This document shows positions 12,318-25,520 of a DNA stretch of 64,000 nucleotides, piece after piece. The DNA is from Aselliscus stoliczkanus (taxonomy: Eukaryota; Chordata; Mammalia; Chiroptera; Hipposideridae): the NCBI GenBank assembly GCA_033961575.1, contig CM066727.1, forward strand, positions 84,442,501-84,506,500. The letters run 5' to 3'. The notes under the pieces were generated by a model. The model was given only the letters and a program-made list of their open reading frames with translations. It made no database searches and had not been told where the DNA came from. Positions within the stretch are counted from its first letter, which is position 1; the number at the start of each line of letters is the position of its first letter. Position numbers and translations under genes: made by a program.

Positions 12318-12934
12318 ACCCATAATCCTAAATAATCTCTTAGAAATAATTCAAGCTCTTGCCAGTTTCCACTTAGATTCCATGTATGGTGGAATAAGGA
12401 AGATTTTGCTCCCAAAGATTTATTTAATTAGAGCATAAATAATAATAACAATAACTATAATGAATAATAATATCAATTATTGAATATCTATTCTGTGATT
12501 TATTTTTTCTTTATAAGTGTGAAAGATAAATATTATTTTGCTTATAAATGTCTAAATCCTTTTAGAAAAATTAATTTCCCACAGGCCAATAAGAGCCTGT
12601 GCAAGGTTAAAATGCATTTCTCATTGATTCTAAAGTCTAATTGCTTTCTACTAATTCACTAGATCATTCAGTTTGAAGAAAATCAATTGCAGCATCCTGG
12701 TACCAAAGGAATCCAGGATACTGATTTTGGACTCTCTGTTGTCCACCTTCAAAGAAGGAACTGGCAGATTAACAACTACTTGGTTATGTACAAAAGTTAG
12801 ATTCTATTGTTTACAATTAAATTTTCCTCCTCAGATGGGACTTCCTTCCATTTCTTTATTTTGTATTCTATGCTGCTCACAACAAAATTAGATGCTGCAT
12901 GTTTTCATGAGACAGGGCTGTTCATGGTTAAGGA
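12315..12934. other. Unassigned non-coding stretch
   Basis: Two adjacent short plus-strand frames (12480-12662 and 12673-12891) have hydrophobic or low-complexity translations and no recognisable domain. Nothing else is named. Confidence 0.4.
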
Positions 12935-13140
12935 GATAATGTGTTTCAGTGGCTAAAAGCTGGGCTATTTAAGTCAGATAAGAATTGGATTTTAATACTA
13001 GCGTTATTGTTTGCTAGCACTGGGATCATGGGCAACTTCTAAGCCTCATTTTTGCCATCTGTTAAATGAGAATAATGATATCACACACATAATACTGTTA
13101 TATAAAAGTATGTGTGATCATATGCATATAATGTGCTTAG
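12935..13140 (+). mobile_element. MIR SINE remnant
   Basis: It follows the MIR order: 'cagtggctaaaagctgggct', then 'actgggatcatgggcaactt', then 'catctgttaaatgagaataa'. These correspond to the tRNA-derived head, the 'gtgaccttgggcaagt' core and the 'catctgtaaaatggggataa' block of MIR. Confidence 0.65.
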
Positions 13141-15450
13141 ACTTTCCCCTTCCCTCTTCCTTCTTACTGATTTTCAGTGGAAGATTTCCCATCACATTGC
13201 ACTATAACTGCTTACTAGATTCCTGATATTCATTGAGGCTGCTATTACTGTCAAAAATCACTTAGGATGAAGGGAGGAGGGGGAATAGGTGTGTGCTACT
13301 GAAGGAACCAAGTAATGCTGCTTATGTCCTGTCATTTTGAGGGTTAAGTACTTCTTTTTCAATATTTGTAAGTAAAGTTACATATAAAGTGCATTAGATA
13401 AATACAAAAACTAAAAATGGATAAAATAAGATTTCTATAGCAAAAGCATAAATCCAAGGGTCAACGTCTACACAGAGGAGCAAGCGATACTCTAGTAGTC
13501 ATCGCTATCACTATCAGTAAGTCAGTTGTTCTCTGCAGCTGTGCCCTCACCGGGGGGATCACTGCCCAAGGTCTCTCTTTGAAGCACCTGAATAGATACC
13601 AGGTAGAGAGTCAAAGACCAAAACAATGTGAGATATAAGGGAGTATATTCTCAACAAACTTGAGAAAGCTCAGAGGAATGCTCTGCTGGGGAATATCCAA
13701 CAGTCACAGAAACAGACTCAGCCTTTAGTCACAGGACTCTCCTGTTTCTTGGAGATGGATCCAAACAGTAGTGCTCTGCTATTTTAACCTTCCAAAGAAT
13801 TCTGGTTGGACCAACATCAAAGAGTAAAATAATAACTTTTAAAACGAATTTAGCTCTTAAAATTTGAACTAAAAAAAGTGAGGATCTAAAGTTATGTGGA
13901 AAGTAGGATTCATTTGTATTATGTAGAATATAAAATTATACATGTACACATTGAAATATCTCTCCGAAGGACATTTTGGGTCAATTTTATTTACTAATTT
14001 GTTTTTATAAATCTAATGCAAATAATTTGTGGTCATTATAATCCAAAAATAATAGCCTTATTCTATCATTGCTATTATATCAGCATTTAGAGTGTTTATA
14101 CTTAGCCAAATAATTAAATACTTTTTTCAACTTTTAGTACTATGTGAAACAAAGTAAACTTTAAATTACTTTTGAAACTCAAATTAATAATGTGCTACAT
14201 TTTATTGCTTAGTTTTAAAAATTTACAGTAGAACTAAAAAGCATTCATACCTTAATACTCATCTGTTATTTATTTTGATATCAAATTGTATTTTAATCAG
14301 AAATGTTTTCTCTTTAAATTAAGGATATAAATCCTGCCAGAATTTTATCCTGTTTCATATAAATCCATCAAATTCAATGTTTGATGAATACGAATAGCAA
14401 TATACTACTTGGAATTCGATAAATACCGGATACTTAATCATATAGATTTACTAAATAGTATTATGCACTCTCCAGTACTTTTTCACTATAAGAGATTTGA
14501 CAAAATCTGATGGCTATGTGACATGTGGTCTAAACGCTAAACAGTAACTTCCCAATTGAAGGTATAAAAATTCATCCACAGAAAAAAGAACAATCAAATG
14601 AATTTAGAAACCCCTTGTGTTTATTTCAGATGTATAATTTCTTTTTATTGTGAGTAGTGGGATAAGATTAAATTAATATAGAACTCTACCAGTTTAATTA
14701 AAGGCAGTTTCTACATTAATTTTCTTTCTATGACAATCTGAAAATTATGCCTTTTCATGAACCTAAGTAGAAGCATGTTCTCTCTCTGAATCCCCTAAAG
14801 CACATACTCATATTTTGGGGTTATCATCAAAATAAAGCAGATGCTTGGTGGAATGAGGTAGCTAAAATTATAATGAAGAGAGCAGTACAATATCTGCCCC
14901 AGCAGAAAGATCTCTGGCTCAACTCTAAGTTACCCAACATCAACAGCTAACTGAATTAAGGCAGAAAAAAAAATAACAACTTGAACACATTTACATAAAT
15001 TGAATTTACTTATACTGTCTTCATGTAAATCATTCTCATATCAGAAGAAGGGGTTAAAAACTGCTACAAACCATAATTTAAAAATTTTTTACACTTTGAT
15101 TTCACCAATGTGTGCATTATAAAAAATATATTACTCCCTTTTAGAATAAAGTTAAAAATATATTACACCATTTTTGTTAATTTAAGGATTTTCTAGTATT
15201 CTTATTAGACATGAAGTAAAACTGAATAGTAAATGATCAGTTTATACATCAATGTTGTATTTTGTAGTTGAGTTTCTTTAATTTGATAACTTCATGACTA
15301 CAAAAATGGTTTCATAATATTTCTAATATGTAGTTTATGGGTTATCTATATATATTTCCTCTGATTTATGGAAACTCAGGGTCACTATACTCATACATAG
15401 TAATGAATATTGTTTCGTTTATGAATAAATGTTCATGTTTGATATTTCAG
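13141..15450. other. Unassigned non-coding stretch
   Basis: 13440-13800 is noticeably less AT-rich than its surroundings and contains the run 'cctcaccggggggatcactg', but has no open frame with splice signals. It may be a diverged LTR. The rest (13850-15450) is AT-rich with no named element. Confidence 0.4.
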
Positions 15451-15634
15451 ATATCAGAACAGAAAAATCCCAAGATCTATATTTTAGCGGTAGCACAATC
15501 TGCAGTTGTTAGGAGAGCTGTCAATCACTTTTTAATACATTCAAGTCCTTTGGAGAAAAGCATGGGCAAAGGGGAGAACCCACAGTGGAAAATTTCTGAA
15601 GCTGATTATAGAGAAGACTGAATGGTAGTCAAAG
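15451..15634 (+). other. Exon-like segment (weak candidate)
   Basis: It is preceded by 'gttcatgtttgatatttcag', a reasonable pyrimidine/AG acceptor, and followed by AAG/gtaaat, a plausible donor. One frame stays open for about 57 codons from the acceptor to a TGA at 15619-15621 (ISEQKNPKIYILAVAQ at the start, EADYRED before the stop). No protein family is recognised. The stop inside the segment means it could only be a terminal coding exon or part of a non-coding transcript. It may also be a chance frame. Confidence 0.2.
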
Positions 15635-18266
15635 GTAAATTTCTAAAGGGATCTGATTAACACTGCTCTATCAGATAATAACTGGAGAATAAGCCATTAT
15701 TTTTTATGGCATGTTTTTCTTTTACCTGGTTTTTCAAAAGCTGGACTTCCTTCCAAGCTAATTAACCACTAAACATTTTATAAGCAATCCAAGTACAGAA
15801 GAAGTAAAAGATGAATAGCACTTATGAAGTAATTGACAGAGGGTATATTGGCCATTTTAAGCAATGATGGCGTGCATCCTAATACCGGAAGAAAGTCTTT
15901 ATGTACTGCTATTTGACAGGTCATTAGTTAATCTCAGACCTCAGCTTCAGATAATAGAGACTCAAAGCTAAAGTGAATTTACACACACTAGGTGAGGGTA
16001 TCCTACTGCAAAGAGCTTCTGAGAAAACAGTTAGTGTTCTTGACTTGGCATTATCAAAGTACCCCTGGTGTTATCTCAGATGAATTCCCTAGTTATTTTA
16101 TTTTCTTTTGACACTAAAGTCAGAGCTGACAAACCAAGGCAGTTCTCAAAGAAATTCAATTACTGAAATGTCTGACAGTTTGCTTTGCTTCTTACCAAAG
16201 ATTCCAAAGTTGCTTGAAGCATGTATAATATATTTTGCTTTGCAAGATACACTGTATTTTAGAAATAAAATTAAAAGTACTATCAAAAGAAAGATAAAAA
16301 TTTCAGAAACAAAAATTTTGGTTCAAAAAAACAAGGTAATGATAATGGATTTGGAAATATCTGCATTTATTAATTGAGAGCTTGCCAGCTTTCTAGTATT
16401 TTTCAATGCAGTCAGAAGATAGAATACTAAATTGTTTCTGTTTTTAAGAAGACTGAAATCTATAAAACATCTATTGCTATGAAATCTGAAGTCACCAAAA
16501 TAGTTTGAATTCAAATGGTGCATTCCTAAATCTTAAAATGGTTTTATTTATAAATAACAATATCTCCATGTATTGAATAACTACAGTGAGTGACTGACTA
16601 TTAGGGCAAGTTCAAGTAGCACCTGAATCATGTTACTCATTTCCTAAAATTAGGGTAAACTGTAGATGAGATGAAGCACACAGTGCGCATTATGCCATAT
16701 ACAACCTATATAATAACTGGATTATTAATATGCAATAATTATATAACACAGTTATTTATATTATTATATGTGTTAAAAATGATTTTTTAAAAATAGAAAA
16801 ATATGCTTGGGAACAAGATTCCAAGTACTACTTAGCTCCTACTGACTGATTACTATATCTAATTTAAATTTGGATTCTCCTCAACTAATTGCAGCTCAAG
16901 ATTATTCAAAGACATATTAGGGAAGAAGGAATGGCAATGTATCTATTCCACCTAGGGCCTAACTTCAGGGTGTGGGCAGCAAACAATTCCTTTAAGGATT
17001 AGAATTTTTTCTCATAACCTGCAGAAAACATTTGCACTGGCTGCCAAATTAGTCAGTTACCATTTTCTTCTCTCTAGAGTTTCAACATTTCTAGAAAAAA
17101 ATATTAATTTCATTTACTGGATGATTTTTGACTGGGTTGACTTAGGAATTTTCATCTTATTATCCCAAAGGTGTACCTTTGTGAAACTTGATGCTGTCTG
17201 TCAGAAATTTGACCTGTGTGAACAATCATCCAGTTCCAGCCTTTTTGTTAACAATAGGAAGAATTTAAAGTTAAATAACTAAAGGCAAGAATTTGTTAGA
17301 AAAAAATACTCTTGGGTTCACACCAACTCTTATATCCTCAAACACCACATGTAGTTTTAATTATATGTAAAGAGTACTCACACATATCAGTTTTCAAATA
17401 TCCACTGTTCTTTGAACAACTTTTAAAAAGAAAATTAGACAATGTAGTTCTTGATTATATTTGAAGTATATTTTCTAGAGAATGTCATGCAAACTACTTT
17501 CAAATATATTTCATAAAACCAACCTAATTCATCTTGGTAATATAATACCAACATGTATTCTTTCATTAATTTGTAGTATGTGGCTCTAGGCAGAATTAAC
17601 AAAAATAGTTATTTAAATACTGTAAAGCCTTTTAAACAAAGTGAATCATAAACCACTAAAAGTGACATAAGATTCAAGCTTCCCAGAATTTCTGCCTAAT
17701 CCACCCATTTTATCTCTCTCCCTCATCACTGCTCTCTCTGAAAAAACCTCCTCTGTGTTTAAAATCCAGCTATCTGCTTATACCATCGTGGACTTTAGAA
17801 AGAAACACAACTTAAGTTTACTGGTTTGCTCTGTGCTCAAAGACAGACTGAAAGTGAGCATTACAACTGCTTTGTATAAGTGAGATGTTTTCTTAGAAAA
17901 TGCTGTCTTCTGCATTTTTAGATGATTATTGAATACCTTCTCTTTTATCCTCGATATACCTAAATATTGTCATCCCCTCTCATTCTCAGGACCTTGATTC
18001 CTTTACTAAGAAAAGAGACATAATCAGAACAGAACATCCATAACCTCCCACAACAACTAGATATTAACTTACACGCCACTGGCAGCCATTTACTGTTGCT
18101 GCTTCTCGCTCATGTGTTGAGCCAACTAACAGACTCCATGCCCTTTCTCCTCTTCTAGGCCCTGGCTGCTGAGGTTGCTCCTACCTTCACCTCCCGCAAC
18201 ATACACCTTTCACCCTACTGTGACTAATTCCCATAGTATACATATACATAAGTGCATACTGATACA
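15635..18266. other. Unassigned non-coding stretch
   Basis: No gene or confidently named repeat. Open frames at 16108-16377 (plus) and 16323-16523 (minus) overlap and have no domain. Confidence 0.4.

Positions 18267-18311
<45 letters not shown>
18267..18311. repeat. (GATA)n microsatellite
   Basis: About eleven tandem ATAG/GATA units, followed by a degenerate continuation to about 18330. Confidence 0.95.
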
Positions 18312-18394
18312 CTGATGATAGATAAATGACAGATAATTTACTATCTTAAAAATTAAGATAAAAATGTTTCATTGCCAGTGCTTTATCTGTGTTC

Positions 18395-18580
18395 TCACAG
18401 AAAACACATGGGACAAGGTGCAAGAGAGCTCTGTGGGGTCTCTTCAATGAGGGGATTAATCCCATTCATGAGGGCTCCAGCCTATGACCGAAGCACCTCC
18501 CCGAGGTCCCACCTCTCAATAACATTCAACTTGTGAATTTTGGGAGAAACACAGCATGCAGACCATAGCACTCTATAAAT
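18395..18580 (-). mobile_element. LTR-like remnant, MLT1-type
   Basis: The plus strand shows 'gggattaatcccattcatga', 'gggctccagcctatgac', 'cacctccccgaggtcccac' and 'gtgaattttgggagaaacac'. This is the reverse complement of the block order in MLT1-type MaLR LTRs. Only the 5' half of an LTR is present. Confidence 0.5.
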
Positions 18581-18689
18581 ATTTCTGGCTATAACATTTC
18601 CTGAATTCAGATTTGCATATCCAGCTGTCAACTCAACATTTCCACTTGTATGTAATAATAACTCATCTACCAAGTACTTTTGTGACATA

Positions 18690-18905
18690 CCAATTACAAT
18701 TTGTGATAAGTATTCCGCCAGGTACCAAGTAGCTTTTATGCATATAGTCCGTCAAGAATTCTATTGGGTAGGTGCTATGAATTTTACCTTTCTAAACATG
18801 AGGAAATTGAAGCAGAGAGATTGAGAAATTTTCCCAAAATATCATTGGGTAAAAGGCATACCTTGAACTTAAACCCAGATATTCTGGCTAGACTGCTCTG
18901 GTCTT
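18690..18905 (-). mobile_element. MIR SINE remnant
   Basis: It contains 'tgggtaggtgctatgaattt', 'catgaggaaattgaagcaga' and 'aacttaaacccagatattct', matching the reverse complement of the MIR core in the right order. Confidence 0.6.
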
Positions 18906-19329
18906 TGTCGTGATGCTTTACTCATATTTAATCTATCCAAAATGGAACCCTCATAATTACCGCTCAAAAATATATTTTCCTACTCCAGTTTCCCCCTCAG
19001 TAAATGTTAACTATATTCCTTCAATAGCTTTAGTAAAAACACCAGGAATAATTTCAATGCTGACATCCATTAGATTAGCAAACCCTGTCATATGTACCTG
19101 AAAATACATCTAGCCATCTAGCCATTTCTCATATCTGCACTATTAGCATTCTTGTCCATATCACCACTGTTTCTGGTGTGGTTTATTGTGCTGTCAGCCT
19201 AAGGCATTTTTCAGAGTCAGCCTTGCCCTCATGAAGTCTGTTCTAAGCAATATAGAGTGAAGCTGAATCCAATCTATTAAGAAATCTATATTGCATCTCC
19301 ACTGCTGATATCTGCAAAGACTTTTTATG

Positions 19330-19850
19330 TCCCTCATTAGAGTGTAAGGTCCTTACCAGAACTTATAGTACCTACAGGACATGACCCCCAATACCTCACT
19401 GATCTTTTCTTCCACCCACATCTTTACTTATTATTATATCTTCTGTCTCTTCAGTACTTCAAGATGCTGTGGCTTTAGGACCTTGAACTTGATCTTTCTG
19501 TCCAAAAAGCTCTTATCAGAGATACTGACATTAAGTTGCTTCCCACTTCATGCAACAAAAGCTTGAATTGCACCCTCTTCGGAGAACACTTCCTAAGAGA
19601 GTATGCCCAATCATTTTCCTTCTTGGATTTAGGGTGCCTCTAAACATTGATCACCATCACATATACATTATATTGGTTTCTTTGTACGTTTACTGCTGGT
19701 CTCCCCTCCCCAATTAGAAAAGAAGCTCATTAGGGAAGGGATTTTACATAGTTTGTTCACTGTTATATACCTAACATCTAGAGCAATGCCTTCCACATGG
19801 AAGATATTTGATTAATATGTGGTAGGTGAATAAAATACAAATTTCAACTC
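19330..19850 (+). mobile_element. L2 LINE 3' region
   Basis: The end is clear: 'agaaaagaagctcattaggg', then 'tagtttgttcactgttatat', then 'agagcaatgccttccacatg', then 'gattaatatgtggtaggtga'. This is the typical L2 3'UTR progression. Upstream sequence (19380-19640) looks like the pyrimidine-rich L2 ORF2 3' portion but is diverged; the left limit is uncertain. Confidence 0.6.
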
Positions 19851-20824
19851 ATCCCATTGATGATTCAATCATCTAAATTTTAAGGGAAGATAAAAGGTTA
19901 CCAGTTGGTTCTGAATTATACATAGGTCTGCTTTTCCAACCAGAAAAGGAGATACATCTTATACACCACATAGGGCACATTTGCATTTACCAGAAACCAA
20001 TTTTGAACCCTTTGATAGCAAGATATAAAGAAAAACAATCTATAAAATGATGAGACATAAGCATAAAATTATGTAAATCTACAGGTAGATTAAAATAAAA
20101 TGTGCAGTTTAAACCTGCCTTTGTACAAATACAACAGTAAGAGTAAAGCCAAGGAATAAAGCTGAGTCCTCGATACTTATAACAAAAGAACTGTTTTGTT
20201 CTGTAACATGTATAACTTGAAATTTGAAACCTGAGCAATAAATTAGTGAAGGGACATTGTGAATATTTGCTCATATAAGAATCTTATTTCAGGCAGGAAG
20301 TCATCCAATTTCTCCTATAAATGTTTTAGAAATGGAGAAATCACTCACTACATTAATATGAAACCAGTCTCACTGCTGGGCAGTTATTATTACCAGAACG
20401 ATTTTTCTCTTATCCAAACTAAATCTACTGGTCACTTCTTTCCCTTAGGCTTAATTTTTCTACACTAAGTTAATTTTTTAAAAAGAAATATTTCAGACCT
20501 ATGAATATTTTTAACATTTTCTTTTTAACTTTTTAAAGCAGAGTTAAATCCTTCCTTTTTTCACATTATGTTAGTGTTGCCATACTTTTTAACTGCTGCC
20601 TTCTTTTGAGTCCACTAGTTTAGCATTTCTCTTATAGTCTGTTTCCCAGTGTTCACAGTACTACATTGTAACAATATGCATCTAAATGCACTGATCCAAA
20701 CTGGCACTGAAATGACCACACAATGACAAAAATAGCACACAGCTGTACCAGCACTAGAAATTAAAGTAGCATGCCATCATCAGTCAGAATTTTCAATTAA
20801 TTTCTTTTGAATTTAAACTGTGAT
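19851..20824. other. Unassigned non-coding stretch
   Basis: No gene is seen. Short frames at 19987-20274 (minus) and 20259-20468 (plus) lack domains. Confidence 0.4.
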
Positions 20825-21060
20825 AAAGAGATGTTTTAAATGGTGGTTACCAGAGTATGGAGGGCAGGGATTGATAAGAGTGATGGTGTTTACGGGTACA
20901 AACTTGAAACGAGTGGGAAATAAGCCACAGAGATCTAATGCACAGTATAATGAATGTAGACAATAATACTGTGTTATAATTATGTAATGTGATAAATATC
21001 ACTACACTGGCAATAATATTACAATATACAAATGTATCAAAGTAAAAAAATTAAACGTTT
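20825..21060 (+). mobile_element. L1 3'UTR fragment
   Basis: Contains 'tggtggttaccagagtatgg', 'agggattgataagagtgatg' and 'cacagagatctaatgcacag', the usual order of an older L1 3'UTR. It ends in an A-rich run near 21045. Confidence 0.6.
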
Positions 21061-21939
21061 TTACTCCCTGACTTGAAAATTCTACTTACTGAAAAAGACT
21101 GTATGTCAGGGAAACTGGTCCTGTCATCAGAATCATATCATTTTGCGGGAGTTGAATTAAGATAAATGCGAAATAGAGTTGGAGATGATTATTTGTGACT
21201 CTGACCGTTAATGTGAGTAAACACCATTTGAGTGGATGCACTAGAAGGCCTCACACACACATGATTGCAGATGTTTGGTAGGCATGACAACAATGTAGGA
21301 CAGAAATTTCCAAGAACCAACTATGGTTGTCAGGCCAAACGGCACTCATTGCTTCATCAGTTTAGGGAAGGAATTGTGCTGATCAAGTACTCACTTCTAT
21401 AGACTAAGCATAATCAATTGGTTCCTTGCCTTATGTCAGGCTACTAGCTCATTGAACTTATGTCATAAACATGTATAAACTCTTCTTGTGGCTTAAGGTC
21501 TTAAGTTCTTAAGTAAGACACAGAGGCAAATGGAAAGTGAGGAGATTCAAAAATAAAAAAATTATTGCTCTCTACTATTGAAGGAATCATTGAAAAATAA
21601 TCACAGAAACATTAGAGCCAATCTAGGAAACCCTTGCAAATATTTTGGAAACAATTTCACAAAAGCTACCTGTAATAATTGCATTGGTTATTATTATGGG
21701 TAGTATAATATAAAAAGATGTATCATAAGGTCCAAAAACTCATGATTCCATAGCTATTTAAACCATTTTAAAAGAATTAATGTGATAAAATATTCCTAAT
21801 CATTTAATCCATTTGAAATCATTTTATCCCCAGATCCTTCAAAGATAGCTCTCACAAAATAAAGTCTAATCTTATTTGTGCATATATGTAAAAAATCTTA
21901 AATTGACTATTAGAAGATCAAACCTGCAAAGGTATTAAA
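21061..21939. other. Unassigned non-coding stretch
   Basis: No gene or named repeat. The right part grades into the L1 remnant that follows. Confidence 0.35.
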
Positions 21940-22870
21940 AAACCAGACCATGAACAAATTGTGATTTTTTCCAGAGGAGTAAAGATCACTCAACATTAGA
22001 AATCTATTCACTTATTTAACCCTATTAACAGGGCAAAGAAGAATAAACTTAGTCTCATGCCCTTAAGTATTAAAGAAGGTGTTTAAAATGTTTAATATCC
22101 ATATGTATTTTTTTAAAAAGTTTAACTATAAGAAGAAATATAATTTCTTGACTTTATAAGAATATTCATATGATACACTAAACAAAATCCTGCTTAAGAC
22201 TGTAATACTAAATACATTCTCATTAAAGTCAGAAATCAATCATGGTTATAACTTACTAAATCAGTTTGCTTTGTTTTGCATAATTAGTTCTAAAGGTGAT
22301 AAAATGTTATAACAAATAACTGAGAGGAAGGAACAAAATATTCATTATTTTCAGATGACATTGTTTACCCGGAAATCACAATCAAATCATGTATTAATCT
22401 ATTAAAATTTAAGACCACTTACTAAGATTTCTAGATACAAATCAATAGGCAGCAATCAATAATTTACAGTTAGAAAGCACATTTTTAAAAGAGAATCCAT
22501 TAACATTAGCTAAGATCAATATAATGTGAAAAATCAACTGAAATATTCAGTAACAGTGTATTTAAAAAAATAATTTAAAAAAAAAGACTACAGATCTTTA
22601 CTGAGGGTTGATAAAATTTTTAGATAACTAAATTCAATATTACACAAATATCAATTTTCTCCAAATTAAATCATCAATGTATCCTGAATGAAAATACCTA
22701 TAATTTTTGGATAGAATTCTATAAAAAATGTAGACATATAGTCAATATAATTATTAAAATTAGCTAAGAAAAGTGAGATAATATAACTGAGAGAAAATTT
22801 GTCTCCCAAATTATTAAAAATTACACAGATTACATCTTTGGAATATAATAATTAAATGTCAACAAGAAAA
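21940..22870 (+). mobile_element. Old L1/HAL1 ORF2 remnant
   Basis: Decayed reverse-transcriptase-region wording can be read in the L1 order: 'agatcactcaacattagaaa', then 'tattttcagatgacattgtt' (the region corresponding to the FADD box of RT, heavily changed), then 'tctagatacaaatcaatagg', then 'actacagatctttactgagg'. Many stops and indels. No functional reading frame. Confidence 0.55.
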
Positions 22871-22949
22871 TTCAAGATTTTTTTTTTCTGAAAAACTGAA
22901 TGAATGAGCAAAGTAAACAGAAACTGTCTCATAGATATAGAGGAAAACC

Positions 22950-23410
22950 AGTGTTGCTAGTTGGGAGGGGGGTGGGGATGAGGGAGAAGTGGAAGGGATT
23001 AGACAGCAAATATAGGCTACTACAATATTGCCACAGGGATATGAAACACAGTTTGGGGAATATAATTAATAGTGTTGTAAATATTTTGTGGGGTGTCAGA
23101 TGGTCATATGTCCTGTTAGGGAGACCATTTCATGGATGGAGTAGAGGCATGATCACTGCACAGTATACCTGAAGCTGAGATTGTATAATATTGTATACCA
23201 ACTGTAATTGAATATATAGATAGTCACGGGATGTGGATTATAATGTGGAAGGAAATCAGAGGAAGTGTAATAGATACATATGATATGGGGGGGAGGAGTG
23301 GGGTGGCTAAATGGGGGCGTGGGGGTTGTCACCTTGAGGGGTAAAAAGTATAACTATTGCACTGTGTTGTACACCTGAAACTAATTTAAAAAAACAAAAT
23401 AAAATAAAAA
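22950..23410 (+). mobile_element. L1 3'UTR (laurasiatherian type), better preserved
   Basis: Blocks include 'ggaatataattaatagtgtt', 'ttgtataatattgtatacca' and 'ttgcactgtgttgtacacct' followed by 'gaaactaattt' and an A-rich tail. The reverse-strand copy at 44028-44340 shares the same order, including the 'ccatttcatggatggagtag' block. It is less decayed than the ORF2 remnant on its left, so it may be a separate insertion. Confidence 0.7.
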
Positions 23411-23435
23411 ACTAGCAAAGGCACACAAGATGCTC

Positions 23436-23551
23436 TTTTATTTTATTTTATTTTTTGAGGGCAGTATCACTGGCCCTCAGATGTGGGACCCGAACCGGGG
23501 CCGCTGGCTTCCGAAGCCAGCGCTTAACCACCGCGCCACTCGCCAGCGCCC
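23436..23551 (-). mobile_element. tRNA-derived SINE, copy 1
   Basis: An oligo-T/A tail at 23436-23456 precedes the body. Read on the minus strand, the body starts near 23551 and contains an RNA polymerase III A-box-like 'tggcgcggtggttaag' and a B-box-like 'ggttcgggtcc'. It ends in the family 3' block 'gggccagtgatactgccctc' directly before the A tail. No clear target-site duplication was found. The family occurs four more times in this window. Confidence 0.85.
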
Positions 23552-25030
23552 AAAAATCCAAGAATTTTAAAATGTGGTAAATATAGTAACCCAATTAATA
23601 AAGAGAGAATTATTGAATGAGGGATACTGAATTACATGTCAACCGTCAAGAAAAAATGTGTTTATGACAGGTAAAGAGTTAAATTACATATATTTCAGAA
23701 GTATTAACTGAGATTAAAAAAAGAACAAGGAATTAGTTAGAATAAAAGCATTTGGGAATATTAATTTAGGATGATGAATGACATTCATTCAGGTATGAGA
23801 ACAAAGGCAAAATGTAAACAATTATAAAAGAATTAAATATGAAAGTCAAAATAAGAAAAAGCATTAGCCTATTTGAACACCAAATGTTCTATTCTAAGTG
23901 TGTAAAAAGCTGGTTTAATCAATAATATTGTTACTTTAAAATGAGAAAGGGACATGATGAGCATTTAAGCAAAGTGAGGAAAGTAATGTATAATACACTT
24001 ATGAAATATTTAAATTCATTAGAACAAGAATGCAAAATGAAAGCTAAAGTTTTAAGAAAATTATTAATAACCAAAAAGAACAAACTAGACAGTGATAATG
24101 ACAGTAAGTGAAAATTGGTATTTGCATTTATGATAGTGTGGTTATATAATCTGTAAGATAACATGATTGTATGTACAATAACCTTACTAATATGTTGTTA
24201 TATTTTTGGGAGTTAATATTAAGAAAATAATTGAATAGTGATATAAAGATACATTTTTGTATTATTAGTGGTGAAATTTTAGAACATCATAATAACACTT
24301 GTTTTGCTGGTTAAAATGGAGCATATGTTGTAGAGTGCATTTATTCAGAACATTTGAAGAGGTACTATTTATGGGTAAAGATGATAGAGTGAAGCTGTAT
24401 TATTGAATATCTTTCCTTCAAGATGTGACATAATAGAAAAATAATACACACACAACACACAGCAGAAATCAAACTTTTAAAGTATCACAATTTCACCTGA
24501 TAAAAACTGAAAAGTGGTGACAAAAAAAAAAAAATCTAACTCCACACCACTCTCCACAGCTGCTTGAGAAATGCAAATATAATTATTTATGAACAGAAAT
24601 GGCCTCTCATACTTCATGGCTGATGTGAAAACTTCCACAGCGTAAGTGTCCTTGTCTTGCTGCAGCATGAAATACTTGAGATCATGGATGCTCTTACTAC
24701 AGTGGACTTATGAGTGACTACAATGACCAAATCACTCCGTATTAATCCTTGATAGATCTATCAGAGCAACCAGACATTGTTACTGGTTCTCATTTTAAGG
24801 CACTGTGATTTTGGTGGTTTATTACAACATTGAAACATGGATGATTCAGGAAGGAACTGATAAAACTGCTGTCTCCAGGATCACTTCGCATCTACTTTAC
24901 TATACATTTGTACCAGCAATATAGATTCCCTATACATTTTGCATAAATATTCAAAAAAAGAAGGGAGCAGACCTGGGAGTTGCACTATGTCTGGCCATAC
25001 TGTTTAATTGAGGTCAGAGAAGCAGTAAAA
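23552..25030. other. Unassigned AT-rich stretch
   Basis: No gene is seen. A segment at 24700-24860 ends with 'aaggcactgtgattttggtg', which loosely recalls the 3' end of a MaLR-type LTR, but support is thin. Confidence 0.35.
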
Positions 25031-25520
25031 ACATGACTTCTTACTAAAGATACCTTTGCTTACGAAATATCTAGGTGACTCACTTTGCTGGAAGCTTTGC
25101 TGTGCACAAAACTCAAATGCTATTGAAATCTTGACGTTTCCATTGCCAACATAAATAAGTCATGCTGCAAATAGAGGGTAATGGAGTTGACTTAAGCATC
25201 TGCCATAAAGTATTTTGACCACACCGTATCTACACAAAAATTCCTTGTCATAATTAACATTGTTTTTAAAACAGCAATATTTGCCGGATATTATAATGCT
25301 ATTACAACACCTATAAGTTAAAAATGTACCATCCTCTCATCAAAAGTCATCTCATTGATCTTGAGAGAGATTTATACTTTCTGTGTTTAAGTCACAATCT
25401 AGCGTTAATCAACTGCAACCAGCAGACTAAATTATTAAATCGACAACATTGTGCAAAAAAGGAAATGTTAGAAATAATTGGAAATTATTTAGTGTTCCTA
25501 GTTACATGCCAGAAAGAATA
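25031..25520. other. Non-repetitive stretch, possible conserved non-coding element
   Basis: The sequence is complex, free of obvious repeat signatures, and has a long run without microsatellite or A-rich decay. It resembles in texture a conserved non-coding element, but conservation cannot be judged from one genome. A 65-codon frame (25324-25521) shows no domain. Confidence 0.2.

Noticed and set aside
23436..23551. tRNA-like gene (A and B boxes, family of five).
   Set aside because: The A tails, target-site duplications and multiple dispersed copies show SINEs, not functional tRNA genes.
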